DNA of 64,000 nucleotides from Actinomycetota bacterium (lineage in GTDB: Bacteria > Actinomycetota > Actinomycetes > Nanopelagicales > Nanopelagicaceae), in assembly GCA_947449535.1 (NCBI GenBank), contig CANFRP010000002.1:1-64000 (forward strand). Reading direction: 5' to 3'. The translations under genes were made by a program, and so were the position numbers. Positions 18,891 to 29,346 of the stretch are shown piece by piece; within the stretch, counting starts at the first letter, position 1; each line of letters starts with the position of its first letter. The notes below the pieces were generated by a model. It saw nothing but the letters and a program-made list of their open reading frames with translations, ran no database searches and was not told the DNA's origin.

Positions 18891-19761
18891 CTTTGCTACG
18901 CTTTTCAATCTCAGTAATTATTGCAGAGTGATCTAAGGCGCCATGACCATCGGCGTTAATTGATGCATATAACTTCTGGACCGCTATCGACACCGGAAGA
19001 TCAGTCCCGGTTGATTCCGCTGTCTCCAAAATAATATTGCAATCCTTTAATTGATTCTTACAAGTGCCATTGGGTGAGTAATCCTCATCAATGAACTTCT
19101 GACGCTTCACATCGATAATCCGTGAACCGGCATAGCCACCAGACAAAATATCAAAGAGCGCATCTAGATCAAGTCCAGATCTTTTTGCTAATGCAACAGC
19201 TTCAGATACAGCAGTGAGGGTGGTGGCGACAATAATTTGATTGCAAGCTTTTGCAATTTCACCAGCGCCCAACCCGCCCATCAACTTAATTGTCTTGCCG
19301 ATCTTCTCAAATATAGGAAGAACGAGAGCAAAATCCGCAGGTGATCCGCCGACCATGAGCGAGAGAGTCGCTGCTTTCGCGCCTTCCACGCCACCACTCA
19401 TAGGTGCATCCATCAACTTAATTCCGTCTTTCGAAAGATCCTTGCCGAGCTCAATAATTCCCACCGGCGAGACTGTGCTCATAACAACAAGGATGTCGCC
19501 AGGTTTTAATGCGGCGCGAAGTCCTGCATCTAATACCGGTTGTAATTGGGGTAGATCAGGAAGCAATACGAGAACAATTGAAGCATCGATATCTGCGGGA
19601 TTAGCGATCGGGGTAATGCCCGATTTTGCTGCCTCTAGACGAGGTGCCTCCGAGCGATTCCAACCTTGAGTTGTGATGCCAGCTTTTGCCAGATTCTGTG
19701 CGATCGGAAGGCCCATTACTCCAAGACCAACAATTGCGACTGTGTCATTGCGAAGGCTCAT
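18874..19761 (-). CDS. NAD(P)-dependent 3-hydroxyisobutyrate dehydrogenase/tartronate semialdehyde reductase family protein
   Basis: [48 protein letters not shown]. Confidence 0.88.
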   Translation of the reverse strand: MSLRNDTVAIVGLGVMGLPIAQNLAKAGITTQGWNRSEAPRLEAAKSGITPIANPADIDASIVLVLLPDLPQLQPVLDAGLRAALKPGDILVVMSTVSPVGIIELGKDLSKDGIKLMDAPMSGGVEGAKAATLSLMVGGSPADFALVLPIFEKIGKTIKLMGGLGAGEIAKACNQIIVATTLTAVSEAVALAKRSGLDLDALFDILSGGYAGSRIIDVKRQKFIDEDYSPNGTCKNQLKDCNIILETAESTGTDLPVSIAVQKLYASINADGHGALDHSAIITEIEKRSKAKSGK

Positions 19762-20777
19762 CTAAATTGCTCCAACTTCTTGAGGAATTGAGGTGTCTCG
19801 AGAACATCTTTATTCACAACATACTCTGGAATTTGGCCTTTGCTAATTGCCGTAATGGAAGCGAATGCACTGCGCCCCATGCCGTAAGCCAATTCATCAG
19901 TCCAAGCAATGTTGTGGGGAGTAACGATCACATTTTCCATGGTGAATAGTGGATTGTCCTTAGCGGGTGGTTCGGATTCGAAAACATCGAGTCCGGCACC
20001 AGCAATTTTTCCGGAAGCTAATACTTCTATCAGAGCTTGCTCATCGATGATTGGGCCACGTGAAATATTGATCAAAATTGCATTGGGCTTCATCATCGCC
20101 AAATTTCGAGCGTTGATCATGTGCTTGGTGTCAGGAGTAAGTACCGCCATTACTACTACGACATCGGCACTCTGCATCACAGTATCGAGATCGACCAAAG
20201 TCACATTGTGCTGATCTGCCTCATCCTGCTTCTTCCAGGGGTCAAAGGAGATTCGCGTGCAATCAAATGGAGCTAGTAAGCGGAAGAATTCGGTGGCGAT
20301 ATTCCCCAGTCCAATTGTCGCAACAGTTTTGCCATTGAGCCCTTGGCCAAGTCCACCAATTCGCTTATCCCACCCATGCGCGCGGGCTAGTGCATCTTTG
20401 GCAACTAGGCGATGCATGGTGGAGAGGACCATCATAAGAGCCGCAGTAGCAACCGGCTTTTTGGAACCATCTGGAGTAATAGTGAGAGCGGTACCTGCCT
20501 TGGTGCAAGCAGCTAAATCGATGTTGTCATAACCAACACCAAAACGTGAGATTACAAGTGGTGAATCTTCTGGCGCGCTAAATGAATCGGCGTTTATCCC
20601 AGGTCCGGCAAATGCAACGCCATGGAATCCGGCAATTAGATCAGGAGTGAAATTAACTCCGGCTGGCTTTAAGAATTCCCACGAGAGTGGCGCAAGTGTG
20701 TCGATAGCGATCTCGCCCCAACTAAATCCACCAGCCCCATTGTCGAGGTCTTTCGAGAGACCAACTTTAAAGGTCAT
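19758..20777 (-). CDS. D-2-hydroxyacid dehydrogenase (NAD-binding)
   Basis: GLGNIATEFFRLL, NISRGPIIDEQALIEVLASGKIAGAGLDVFESEPP, VTPHNIAWT. Confidence 0.9.
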   Translation of the reverse strand: MTFKVGLSKDLDNGAGGFSWGEIAIDTLAPLSWEFLKPAGVNFTPDLIAGFHGVAFAGPGINADSFSAPEDSPLVISRFGVGYDNIDLAACTKAGTALTITPDGSKKPVATAALMMVLSTMHRLVAKDALARAHGWDKRIGGLGQGLNGKTVATIGLGNIATEFFRLLAPFDCTRISFDPWKKQDEADQHNVTLVDLDTVMQSADVVVVMAVLTPDTKHMINARNLAMMKPNAILINISRGPIIDEQALIEVLASGKIAGAGLDVFESEPPAKDNPLFTMENVIVTPHNIAWTDELAYGMGRSAFASITAISKGQIPEYVVNKDVLETPQFLKKLEQFR

Positions 20778-21712
20778 TAGAAAACTGCAACCGGATTAAC
20801 AGGCGATCCTGTTCCGCGGGGAATGTTGAGAGGTGCAACTGTCAGGTGGAAAGTCCAACGCTTTTCGGCGGCGCACGCATCGCCAAGAGTTTCGAGCTGG
20901 AGATTATCTAATAGCGGGATTCCCATTCCTGGAAGTGCAAGCACGTGGACCGGTGAATCAACACCAGGAACCGGGGATGGCCGCACATCGCTATCACCAT
21001 CGCCACCGATCATGGAAACTTTGCGATCTTTAAATAGCTGCATTACTTCGACATGAAAACCGGCTGATAAATTATCAGGGTTCCAGACGCCCAACTTTTC
21101 GCGGCGATTGAAATGACCGCTGCGAAGTAAAACGCAATCGCCCTGCCCGATAGTGAAACCAAATTTCTCTTCCATCGCCAAAATATCTTTTGTTCGAACC
21201 GCAGTTCCTGGTTCGAGCCAATCAAGGCCCGCAAAGCGCGCAGCATCAAGAAGCACGCCGCGCGTCACTACAACACCGAGCTTGTCGATGGTGGACCATT
21301 GCGAACCTTGGGCATCGACTACATCATGCGTGTTCTTTCCACCAAATAAATTATTCTTATAAACAATATGGGTCATCGCATCCATATGTGTTGATGCTTT
21401 GCCGTGGTAATCAATGCCAATGAAATCTGTATTTGCAGTTGGCTCAAAGGGGCCCTTTTCGGCGAGCGATGTCATGTAGTGAAGAGCGGGGCGTGCATTA
21501 TCTGGACCAGTGACGGTGTTCCACGCAAGGGCCATGGAAACAACTCGGCCACTCTTTACTTGTGCGACAGAAGCCTTAACGGTCTCAGCCGTAATGAAAT
21601 TGAGCGCACCACGTTCGATCGTCTCAGGGGTGTACTCACTCCACGTTTTTAGAGAATGAAAGAGCGCATCAAATTCAGCGTCGCTTACTGCTGGTCCATT
21701 ATCAAAAGACAT
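20777..21712 (-). CDS. cyclase family protein (kynurenine formamidase-like metal hydrolase)
   Basis: DYHGKASTHMDAMTHI metal-binding motif, GDCVLLRSGHFNRR; start assigned to MSFDNG. Confidence 0.85.
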   Translation of the reverse strand: MSFDNGPAVSDAEFDALFHSLKTWSEYTPETIERGALNFITAETVKASVAQVKSGRVVSMALAWNTVTGPDNARPALHYMTSLAEKGPFEPTANTDFIGIDYHGKASTHMDAMTHIVYKNNLFGGKNTHDVVDAQGSQWSTIDKLGVVVTRGVLLDAARFAGLDWLEPGTAVRTKDILAMEEKFGFTIGQGDCVLLRSGHFNRREKLGVWNPDNLSAGFHVEVMQLFKDRKVSMIGGDGDSDVRPSPVPGVDSPVHVLALPGMGIPLLDNLQLETLGDACAAEKRWTFHLTVAPLNIPRGTGSPVNPVAVF

Positions 21713-21830
21713 TCGAGCCTCTTCCTGGAAACGAATCTTGTGGTGAACTATCCCCACTGCTACTGTCCGACATTATCAGGGTGCTGTGTGGCGTCCAGTA
21801 TTTTGGAAAGATTTTCGAGGGGGAGCAAAG

Positions 21831-22619
21831 TTGTCGACTACAGAACGTGGCCACCTTGTCCCCGCTATCGCACGCGCCTCGGCAATTTTGGATCTCGTTG
21901 CACAAAGCCCCCGCGGTATTGCATCAAATGAGATTGCGCGCCAACTCAGTATCCCGAAATCCTCGACCGCGAATATCTGCCTTGAATTAGAGGAGGCGGG
22001 CATGTTGGTCCGGCGCGATATGGGCTACGCGCTCGGTCGTAAATTAGTGGAGCTCGGCGGCTATTACCTTTCTAGCGTAGATGCGTTGCGTGAGTACTAC
22101 GACATGTGTTCGAGTCTGCCGATTCTTTCGCGCGAATCTTCCCGAATCGCAATATTAGATGGCACCGACGTGCTCTATCTGGGCAAATACGAAGGACGCC
22201 AACAAATTCGCCTCACTGCAAATATTGGCGATCGCTTTCCCGCCATTTGCACTGCGACCGGTAAGGCGCTCCTTGCACTATTGCCACCAGGGGAGGCCGA
22301 ACAACGCTTCCGCGAAAAGCCATCTGCTTTTGTTACTTTGACCGATAAATCGCTGAAGAACGTCGCTGAGCTATCGAAAGATTTAGAGAAGACCCGCGAT
22401 CGTGGATATGCAATCGATGATGAAGAGGCGACTCTGGGAGTTGTCTGCTTTGCAATGGCAGTCCAGGGATTTAGAGGCGATTCATCTTCCGTAGCGGTTT
22501 CAGTGACTGTTCTCTTGCAGCGCTTGACCCCCGAATTTCGACAAGCGCTATTGAGCGACTTAGCTGCGCTGGTTAAGGGACTTTCTAATCCTTTGGCTAA
22601 CCATCCCGCCTATAAATAA
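21831..22619 (+). CDS. IclR family transcriptional regulator
   Basis: RASAILDLVAQSPRGIASNEIARQLSIPKSSTANICLELEEAGML HTH; TTG start at 21831 with upstream GAGGGGGAG preferred over 21786. Confidence 0.9.
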   Translation: MSTTERGHLVPAIARASAILDLVAQSPRGIASNEIARQLSIPKSSTANICLELEEAGMLVRRDMGYALGRKLVELGGYYLSSVDALREYYDMCSSLPILSRESSRIAILDGTDVLYLGKYEGRQQIRLTANIGDRFPAICTATGKALLALLPPGEAEQRFREKPSAFVTLTDKSLKNVAELSKDLEKTRDRGYAIDDEEATLGVVCFAMAVQGFRGDSSSVAVSVTVLLQRLTPEFRQALLSDLAALVKGLSNPLANHPAYK

Positions 22620-22752
22620 GGTGTAAATAACAATTTCATAACATTGCACAGCATTCTGGACGGTGGACTACAGAGTGGGCCACCTGCAGTTAACTTCACT
22701 TACTCACGCTCACCTCGCAGAGCGCGCATCTTGAGAGAAAGGCCGTGCACCA

Positions 22753-24231
22753 GTGTCAACTGCTACGCCTGTCATCAAGATCGAAAATCTCTCGAAGCGT
22801 TTTGGTGCAACTCAAGCTTTACGAAACGTCAGCATGGAGATCAACTCCAGTGAAGTTTTAGCGCTACTCGGAGCTAACGGCGCAGGTAAATCAACCATCA
22901 TCAAGATTCTTGCTGGCATTTATTCTTCAGATACAGGTTCAATCACATCCGCTTCTGGCGGTTCAATCGATGAAGTGAATTTCGCATTTATCCATCAAGA
23001 TTTAGGACTTGTTGAGTGGATGACAGTCGGTGAATCAATTGCGCTTGGTTCAGAATATCCGCGAACTGGAAAAATAATTAATTGGTCTGGAGTGCGCAAG
23101 ATGGCTACCGAGGCGCTCGCAAATGTTGCGCCACACATAAACGTGAATGAGACCATCTCCAATCTCACTCGCGCAGATCGCTCTCTAGTAGCTATTGCTC
23201 GTGCGCTCTATGCTCAATCTGATGTCTTAATTCTGGATGAGCCAACTGCTTCACTACACGCCAGCGATTGCGAAAATCTCTTTGCAGTACTTCGCCGCCT
23301 GCGCGATCAGGGTGTAGCGATTGTCTATGTCTCACATCGGCTCGATGAGATTTTCAAAGTTTCCGATCGGGTGATCGTTCTTCGCGATGGTGCGCTCGTC
23401 GAAGAAGGTCTGATTTCAACATTCAACCCACAATCACTTGTACGTGCGATTGTCGGAAAAGAGACGTTGAGTTTTAATCTTGGTGATATCACCAAAGGCA
23501 AAGTGGTCCTCGATGTTGATTCACTCACCGCAAATTCAATTCTTCCGACAACCTTTCAACTTCACGAGGGTGAAGTGCTTGGTCTGATCGGTCTCAACGG
23601 TGCCGGCCAACGCGAGGTTGGCCGCATCATTGCGGGCAATCAAAGTAAAATTGGCGGAACAATTACGCTTAACGGAAAAGAACTTCGCGGAAGCGTCGCA
23701 AAAGTTGTTGCACGCGGAATCTCCCTCATAACCTCTTCGCGCGCTGAAGAAGGGCTCTTTATGGAGCTCACAATTCGTGAAAATACTTTCCCCAATCTTG
23801 CTGTTCGCGGGGCAAAGGCCATTTCATTCCTAAAGAAGAAGCAAGAGCGAATTCAAGCCGAAGCGCTAAATGAAGAATTTAACGTTAAACCTCGCGCAAC
23901 AGAGCTTGCTGTCGCAACCCTCTCTGGTGGAAATCAGCAGAAAGTTATTTTGAGTCGTTGGCTCAGCATGCCTCGTTCAGTCATAGTTCTTGAGGAACCA
24001 ACAGCGGGCGTGGACGTTGGCGCTAAGACTGATATCTACGAACTTATAAATTCAGCTACAAAAGCCAATCTCTCTGTTCTGCTTGTCTCAACTGACTTTG
24101 AAGAGGTCGCGCTGATGGCGCACCGCGCAATTGTTTTCTCAGAAGGAAAGATCGTTGCCGAACTTTCACGTTCTGAAATCACAGTAGAAAATCTAGTTAC
24201 CTATGCATCTCGAGCGAATGTGAGCGTTTAA
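22753..24231 (+). CDS. sugar ABC transporter ATP-binding protein (RbsA/XylG/MglA type, two ABC domains)
   Basis: GANGAGKSTIIKILAGI, LDEPTASLHASD, LSGGNQQKVILSRWL; GTG start. Confidence 0.94.
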   Translation: MSTATPVIKIENLSKRFGATQALRNVSMEINSSEVLALLGANGAGKSTIIKILAGIYSSDTGSITSASGGSIDEVNFAFIHQDLGLVEWMTVGESIALGSEYPRTGKIINWSGVRKMATEALANVAPHINVNETISNLTRADRSLVAIARALYAQSDVLILDEPTASLHASDCENLFAVLRRLRDQGVAIVYVSHRLDEIFKVSDRVIVLRDGALVEEGLISTFNPQSLVRAIVGKETLSFNLGDITKGKVVLDVDSLTANSILPTTFQLHEGEVLGLIGLNGAGQREVGRIIAGNQSKIGGTITLNGKELRGSVAKVVARGISLITSSRAEEGLFMELTIRENTFPNLAVRGAKAISFLKKKQERIQAEALNEEFNVKPRATELAVATLSGGNQQKVILSRWLSMPRSVIVLEEPTAGVDVGAKTDIYELINSATKANLSVLLVSTDFEEVALMAHRAIVFSEGKIVAELSRSEITVENLVTYASRANVSV

Positions 24232-24235
24232 GCAA

Positions 24236-25276
24236 ATGGCACAATCTAATAAGTCATCCGGATCAATTGCGCTCAAGCTTGGCACTTTTGGTCTGCCGAT
24301 TCTTGCCGTATTGATCTTTGTTCTCTTCTCACTTCTGCTTCCAGATACTTACCCAACCGCTTCGAATTTACAGGCGATTCTCTCTAATCAATCAATTCCC
24401 GCTCTGCTTGCACTGGGCGCAATGATTCCTATTGTTACCGCAAAATTCGATCTATCAATGGGATACGCACTTGGCCTTTCGCATGTGACCGTTATGTATA
24501 TGTTGGTTAATACAAAGCTGTCCTGGCCGCTTGTCTGCCTCATTGCAATTGTTGGTACATCAGTCGTGGGGCTCATTAATGGACTTCTCGTTGAATTCGC
24601 TCAAATAGATTCATTTATTGCAACTCTTGGAACAGGTTCTGTGCTCTATGCATTGAGTGGTTGGATTACCGGTGGCGGTCGAATTGTTCCACCACCACAA
24701 GGGCTTCCAAAAGGATTCACCAACACAATGGATGCTCATATTTTCGGACTTCCGATTGGTGCGTATTACATCATTGCGTTGGTATTGATACTTGTTGTCA
24801 TTCTTGAATATCTGCCGGCAGGTCGCGGGCTTTACGTGATTGGTTCAAATCCTCGCGCTGCCGAATTAATCGGTATCCCAAAGCGTCGTTATGTGATTCT
24901 TGCATTTGTTTCGGCATCAACTATCACTGGTTTTGCGGGATGCTTGCTAGCTGCACAGCAGCAAGTTGGTAACCCAAGTATCGGTAGCGAATACCTTCTC
25001 CCAGCTTTCGTTGGAGCACTTCTTGGCTCCACAACAATTCGACTCGGTCGTGCCAATGCCTTGGGCACACTCGTAGCGGTTGCAATCCTTGCAATCGGAG
25101 TCGCAGGTATCCAGCAATTGGGTGCCGACTTCTGGGCAACTCCACTCTTCAACGGCCTCACCTTGTTGGCCGCTGTTGGTCTTGCTGGTTTCTCGGCAAG
25201 GCGTCGATTGAAGTCAGGAGCAGATGCATCAAGACGAAGTCTTGAGACATCTACCTCTGAGAAACCAGCACAGTAA
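24236..25276 (+). CDS. sugar ABC transporter permease (RbsC type)
   Basis: polytopic; FIATLGTGSVLYALSGWITGG, GRGLYVIGSNPRAAELIGI. Confidence 0.93.
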   Translation: MAQSNKSSGSIALKLGTFGLPILAVLIFVLFSLLLPDTYPTASNLQAILSNQSIPALLALGAMIPIVTAKFDLSMGYALGLSHVTVMYMLVNTKLSWPLVCLIAIVGTSVVGLINGLLVEFAQIDSFIATLGTGSVLYALSGWITGGGRIVPPPQGLPKGFTNTMDAHIFGLPIGAYYIIALVLILVVILEYLPAGRGLYVIGSNPRAAELIGIPKRRYVILAFVSASTITGFAGCLLAAQQQVGNPSIGSEYLLPAFVGALLGSTTIRLGRANALGTLVAVAILAIGVAGIQQLGADFWATPLFNGLTLLAAVGLAGFSARRRLKSGADASRRSLETSTSEKPAQ

Positions 25277-25326
25277 GTAGCACTACCGAAAGAACCCTCA
25301 ACCACAGTAAGGAAAGGAACACCAGA

Positions 25327-26466
25327 TTGCGTAACTTCAATAAGAAAGCTGTAGTACTCGTAGCAGCGAGTGCACTACTCGCCGGCCCAATGGTCGGACT
25401 TATCGCATCATCAAGCGCATCAGCTGCAGCAACATGTACCGCAGCTCTTGCAAAGGCAAATGCTGCAGTCTCTAAGGCAACAGCAGTTAAGGCTCCATGG
25501 GATGGTCCAAAGACAGGTCCTAAGGCAGCATCAGGAAAGACAATCATCTTCGTTGCTCAGACAATGCAGAACGGCGGCGTTGCTGGTGCAGCAGCTGGCG
25601 TAGAAGCAGCTGTTAAGGCAATTGGTTGGAACTTCCGCACAATCGACGGTCAGGGAACAGCAGCTGGAATGGCATCAGCTACCCAGCAAGCTGTAACTCT
25701 TAAGGCTGACGGAATTGTTATTGGTGGATTCGATCCAGCAACAGTGAAGACAGCAATCGACGCAGCTGCTGCTGCAAAGATTCCTGTTATCGGTTGGCAC
25801 GCAGCTGCAGTTTCAGGTCCAGCACCTGAGCTCGGCTTGTTCACAAACGTAACAACATCACGCCTCGATGTATCTAACATGTCATCAAACTGGGTTATCT
25901 CTGACTCTAAGGGTCAAGGCGGAGTCGTCGTATTCACAGACGCTTCAATCCCATTTGCTAAGGGCAAGTCAGATGAGATCGTTGCTCAGCTCAAGACCTG
26001 TTCTTCACTCAAGGTTCTAGAGACAGCAAACATTCCAATCGGCGACAGCATCTCAACTTTGGTTGCTGCAAAGACAACAGCTCTTGTTGCTAAGTACGGC
26101 AAGAACTGGACTCACTCAATCTCAATCAACGGTGGTCTCTACATCACCCCTATGGCAGCAGCACTTCGTGCAGCTGGCAAGAAGGGAACAGACTTCCCAC
26201 ACAACGTTGGTGCAGGAGACGGTTCAGCTGATGAATATCAGCGCATTACAGCTGGTTCATTCCAGTCTGTAACTGTTCCAGAGCCACTAACCATGCAGGG
26301 ATGGCAGATCGTTGATGAATTCAACCGTGCATTCAACGGTGCGAAGGCATCAGGTTATATTCCAGTTGTTCACCTTGTAACAAAGGCAAACGCTGGTAAG
26401 TCAACAGTTTGGGATCCACAAAATGGATACGCTGCTGAATACAAGAAGATCTGGGGCGTTAAGTAA
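25327..26466 (+). CDS. sugar ABC transporter substrate-binding protein (type 1 periplasmic binding fold)
   Basis: TTG start, signal peptide, ADGIVIGGFDPATVKTAIDAAAAAKIPVIGWHA; last gene of the ABC operon. Confidence 0.9.
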   Translation: MRNFNKKAVVLVAASALLAGPMVGLIASSSASAAATCTAALAKANAAVSKATAVKAPWDGPKTGPKAASGKTIIFVAQTMQNGGVAGAAAGVEAAVKAIGWNFRTIDGQGTAAGMASATQQAVTLKADGIVIGGFDPATVKTAIDAAAAAKIPVIGWHAAAVSGPAPELGLFTNVTTSRLDVSNMSSNWVISDSKGQGGVVVFTDASIPFAKGKSDEIVAQLKTCSSLKVLETANIPIGDSISTLVAAKTTALVAKYGKNWTHSISINGGLYITPMAAALRAAGKKGTDFPHNVGAGDGSADEYQRITAGSFQSVTVPEPLTMQGWQIVDEFNRAFNGAKASGYIPVVHLVTKANAGKSTVWDPQNGYAAEYKKIWGVK

Positions 26467-26491
26467 CTCATCCCAGAGTTGAAATCGTTGG

Positions 26492-26515
26492 TGGCCAGAG
26501 AGAAATCTCTGGCCA
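26492..26515 (+). terminator. stem-loop terminator after the ABC operon
   Basis: TGGCCAGAGA-GAAA-TCTCTGGCCA perfect 10-bp stem 25 bp after stop. Confidence 0.8.
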
Positions 26516-26543
26516 TTAACATTTCCCCACTTATAATTTAGCT

Positions 26544-27068
26544 ATGAGATCAAATATTCCGGATCAGAAAATCATCCTCATTGGTGCGATGGGGGCTGGA
26601 AAGACAACGATCGGAAAGATTCTTGCTCGCGAATTAGAGTGGCCATATATTGATAATGATGGTGAGATGGCTCGAATCAGCGGAATGAGTGAAGCCGAAC
26701 TATCCCAGCTAGCTGTTCCTGATCTACACCAATTAGAAGAGAATTACTTGCTCGAGATTCTCTCGCGCCCTGCCCCATATATTGCAGGCGCTGCGGCATC
26801 TGTAATCGAAAAACCCCAGATGATTGAACTCTTAAAATCAGTAACTTCTATTTACTTATTCCTACCGATAGATCAACTTCTCGCCCGTGCCCGAGGCGGA
26901 CATTCCGGCGTTGGAAGGCAAGCACTGCAAGATGAGAGCGCTGGAAAAATTATTACTGAGAGATTTATTAGAAGAGATCCGCTCTATCGCGATGCCGCGC
27001 AGTTCACACTAGAACTCGGGGAAGATCCAGAGATTGATGCTTCATCAATACTGGCAAAAATAAGTTAG
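26544..27068 (+). CDS. shikimate kinase-like P-loop kinase
   Basis: LIGAMGAGKTTIGKILA Walker A, DNDGEMARISG, RRDPLYRDAAQ. Confidence 0.75.
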   Translation: MRSNIPDQKIILIGAMGAGKTTIGKILARELEWPYIDNDGEMARISGMSEAELSQLAVPDLHQLEENYLLEILSRPAPYIAGAAASVIEKPQMIELLKSVTSIYLFLPIDQLLARARGGHSGVGRQALQDESAGKIITERFIRRDPLYRDAAQFTLELGEDPEIDASSILAKIS

Positions 27069-27088
27069 ATCGAAGGTAGATTAGCGCT

Positions 27089-28309
27089 ATGGCTATTCCA
27101 GATCTTGCCCGAATTAAGCGGGCGAGGTGGGGATTGCGAGCTACCTTCTTCTTTATGGGTATGGCTGTCGCAGGAACGGCAGCTCGATTCGCTGAAATAA
27201 AATCCAATACCAACGCATCAGATACTGCATTTGGTGTCAGCATTATGTTGGGCAACCTGGGAGCGATTGTAGGAAATCTCTTTGGTCGCAAAGTCGCTCA
27301 TCGATTCGGCACACGCACGATGGCAAAGATCGTGATGACAGGTGTGGGAATATCTCAAATCGGTTATGGCTTTGCCAATCACTTATGGCAGCTTCCATTC
27401 ATTGCATTTCTTGCGGGGCTCACCTATTCACTAGCAAATGTCGCATGTAATACGCAGGGGTCAATGATCCAAGAATTTAGTGGCAAATCGCTGATGCCCT
27501 CTTTTCATGGCTCATGGAGCGTAGGTGCGCTCACTGCCTCTTTAATTGCCGGATCAGTGGCAAAACATTTCTCACCCGCTACCCATATCTCCTTCAATAT
27601 ATTCGTAGCTATTTTTGGTATCTATGTTTTTACTAGTGCACTCTTCCCTAAGTCGGTAGATGAAGCCGATATGAAGCGGAATGCAGATGTGGGCCATAAA
27701 GATCCCATTCCAGATAATCTCAAGCGCTTCATCAATCTGGTGGCTTTAGGTTCACTCCTTGCCACAATTGCTGAAGTTTCAGTTGCCGATTGGTCCTCTA
27801 TTCTCTTAAGAGAAGATCTCAATACTGGAATTGGCTTAAATACGCTCGGCTTCTCGGCTTTTACATTCACGCAAATTATTGGCCGCTTCACCGTCGGCAA
27901 AATCATTGACAAACATGGCATTCCTAAAGTGATTCGAATTGGTGGAATTGTTGGTGGAATCGGATATGCCGCCGGACTGTTGATCTCGCATAGCCTTGCC
28001 AAAGGCCACCACAATCACGCAGCGCTAATAGTCATGTGTATCTCGTATGCAATTCTCGGCTTCGGAGTTTCACCGATGCCGCCATCATATGTCAGCGTCG
28101 CCGGAAGTATTCCGGGACTTCCCACTACTCGCGCATTAAGCCGCATGGCAATGATCGCCGCCAGCGGATTCTTCCTGGGTCGCGGAATTGTCTCTGTCTT
28201 AACTGGGTTTATTGGTTTACCGTTAGCTTTACTTGCACCAGCTTTTGCACTTATCGGAAGCGGATTACTTGCCTCGCATCTCCATCTCGATCGAATTAAA
28301 AAGGAATGA
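27089..28309 (+). CDS. MFS transporter
   Basis: 12-TM-like; GRKVAHRFGTRTMAK loop motif. Confidence 0.82.
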   Translation: MAIPDLARIKRARWGLRATFFFMGMAVAGTAARFAEIKSNTNASDTAFGVSIMLGNLGAIVGNLFGRKVAHRFGTRTMAKIVMTGVGISQIGYGFANHLWQLPFIAFLAGLTYSLANVACNTQGSMIQEFSGKSLMPSFHGSWSVGALTASLIAGSVAKHFSPATHISFNIFVAIFGIYVFTSALFPKSVDEADMKRNADVGHKDPIPDNLKRFINLVALGSLLATIAEVSVADWSSILLREDLNTGIGLNTLGFSAFTFTQIIGRFTVGKIIDKHGIPKVIRIGGIVGGIGYAAGLLISHSLAKGHHNHAALIVMCISYAILGFGVSPMPPSYVSVAGSIPGLPTTRALSRMAMIAASGFFLGRGIVSVLTGFIGLPLALLAPAFALIGSGLLASHLHLDRIKKE

Positions 28310-29337
28310 ATATGCCACAACCTTCCAAACTTCCTGCCAATCAATTCGATCATTTCTATAAAGGTGGCAATCGGATTGGCGCTTTGCGCAAGGGCCCAGG
28401 CGGTCCGATGCGACCTGAGGAGTGGATTGGTTCGACCACTACCCGCTTTGGCGAGAAATCTATGGGCTTATCGACTCTGGCTTCTGGTGAGTTACTTAGA
28501 GATGCCATCGAAGCGAACCCTGATCAATGGCTGGGCGCAGAACATGTGAAAGCTTACGGAACTAGCATCGAAGTACTTGTAAAGCTATTGGATCCTGATC
28601 AGCGCCTGCCAGTTCACTTCCACCCTAATCGTAAATTTGCGAAAGATCACTTAGCGCTCAATCATGGCAAGACGGAGGCATGGATTATTTTGGAAGCGCC
28701 AGTCGGTGCATCCGTAGGACTTGGTTTTCATTCACCTCAAAAGAAATCCAATATTGCAAAGCTAGTTGAAGCACAGGATTCCGCAGCGCTCCTTGATTCA
28801 CTCACATCAATTGAAGTAAAAGCGGGAGATTCGATATTTGTTCCAGCCGGCACACCGCACGCAATTGATGCCGGTATCTTTGTGCTCGAACTCCAAGAGC
28901 CAACTGATCTTTCGGCACTTTTGGAATGGACTGACTTTGCAGTTGATGGCGTGAAAGATGGTCACCTAGATTTAGGATTTGATACCGTTCTCAATGCCCT
29001 TAATTACGATCCGATTGAACCGAGTGATCTCGACAAATTAGTTATGAAAGAGCGATTAAGTGGTGCAAGTGACCTTGCAATATTCACCGATGTCTCGAGT
29101 CCATATTTTCGTGCTGATTACATTGGCGGTATCAACAGCCAGGTCGATGCAGGTTTTGCCATCTTCTTAGTTCTCACTGGATCGGGATCAATTAAATTTG
29201 ATAACGCACCGAGAATGGCTATCGATCAGGGTGATGCAATAGTTATCCCGTATTCAGCAGGAAATTGGTACCCACAGGGAATATCTGGAGTTCTCTCTCG
29301 TCCACCGCTCGCCAAATTCTCAGGATTAGCCTTGTAA
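28306..29337 (+). CDS. type I mannose-6-phosphate isomerase / class I cupin
   Basis: VKLLDPDQRLPVHFHPNRKFAKDH, LNHGKTEAWIIL, FVPAGTPHAIDAGIFVLELQEPTD. Confidence 0.85.
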   Translation: MNMPQPSKLPANQFDHFYKGGNRIGALRKGPGGPMRPEEWIGSTTTRFGEKSMGLSTLASGELLRDAIEANPDQWLGAEHVKAYGTSIEVLVKLLDPDQRLPVHFHPNRKFAKDHLALNHGKTEAWIILEAPVGASVGLGFHSPQKKSNIAKLVEAQDSAALLDSLTSIEVKAGDSIFVPAGTPHAIDAGIFVLELQEPTDLSALLEWTDFAVDGVKDGHLDLGFDTVLNALNYDPIEPSDLDKLVMKERLSGASDLAIFTDVSSPYFRADYIGGINSQVDAGFAIFLVLTGSGSIKFDNAPRMAIDQGDAIVIPYSAGNWYPQGISGVLSRPPLAKFSGLAL

Positions 29338-29346
29338 GATCCGGTT

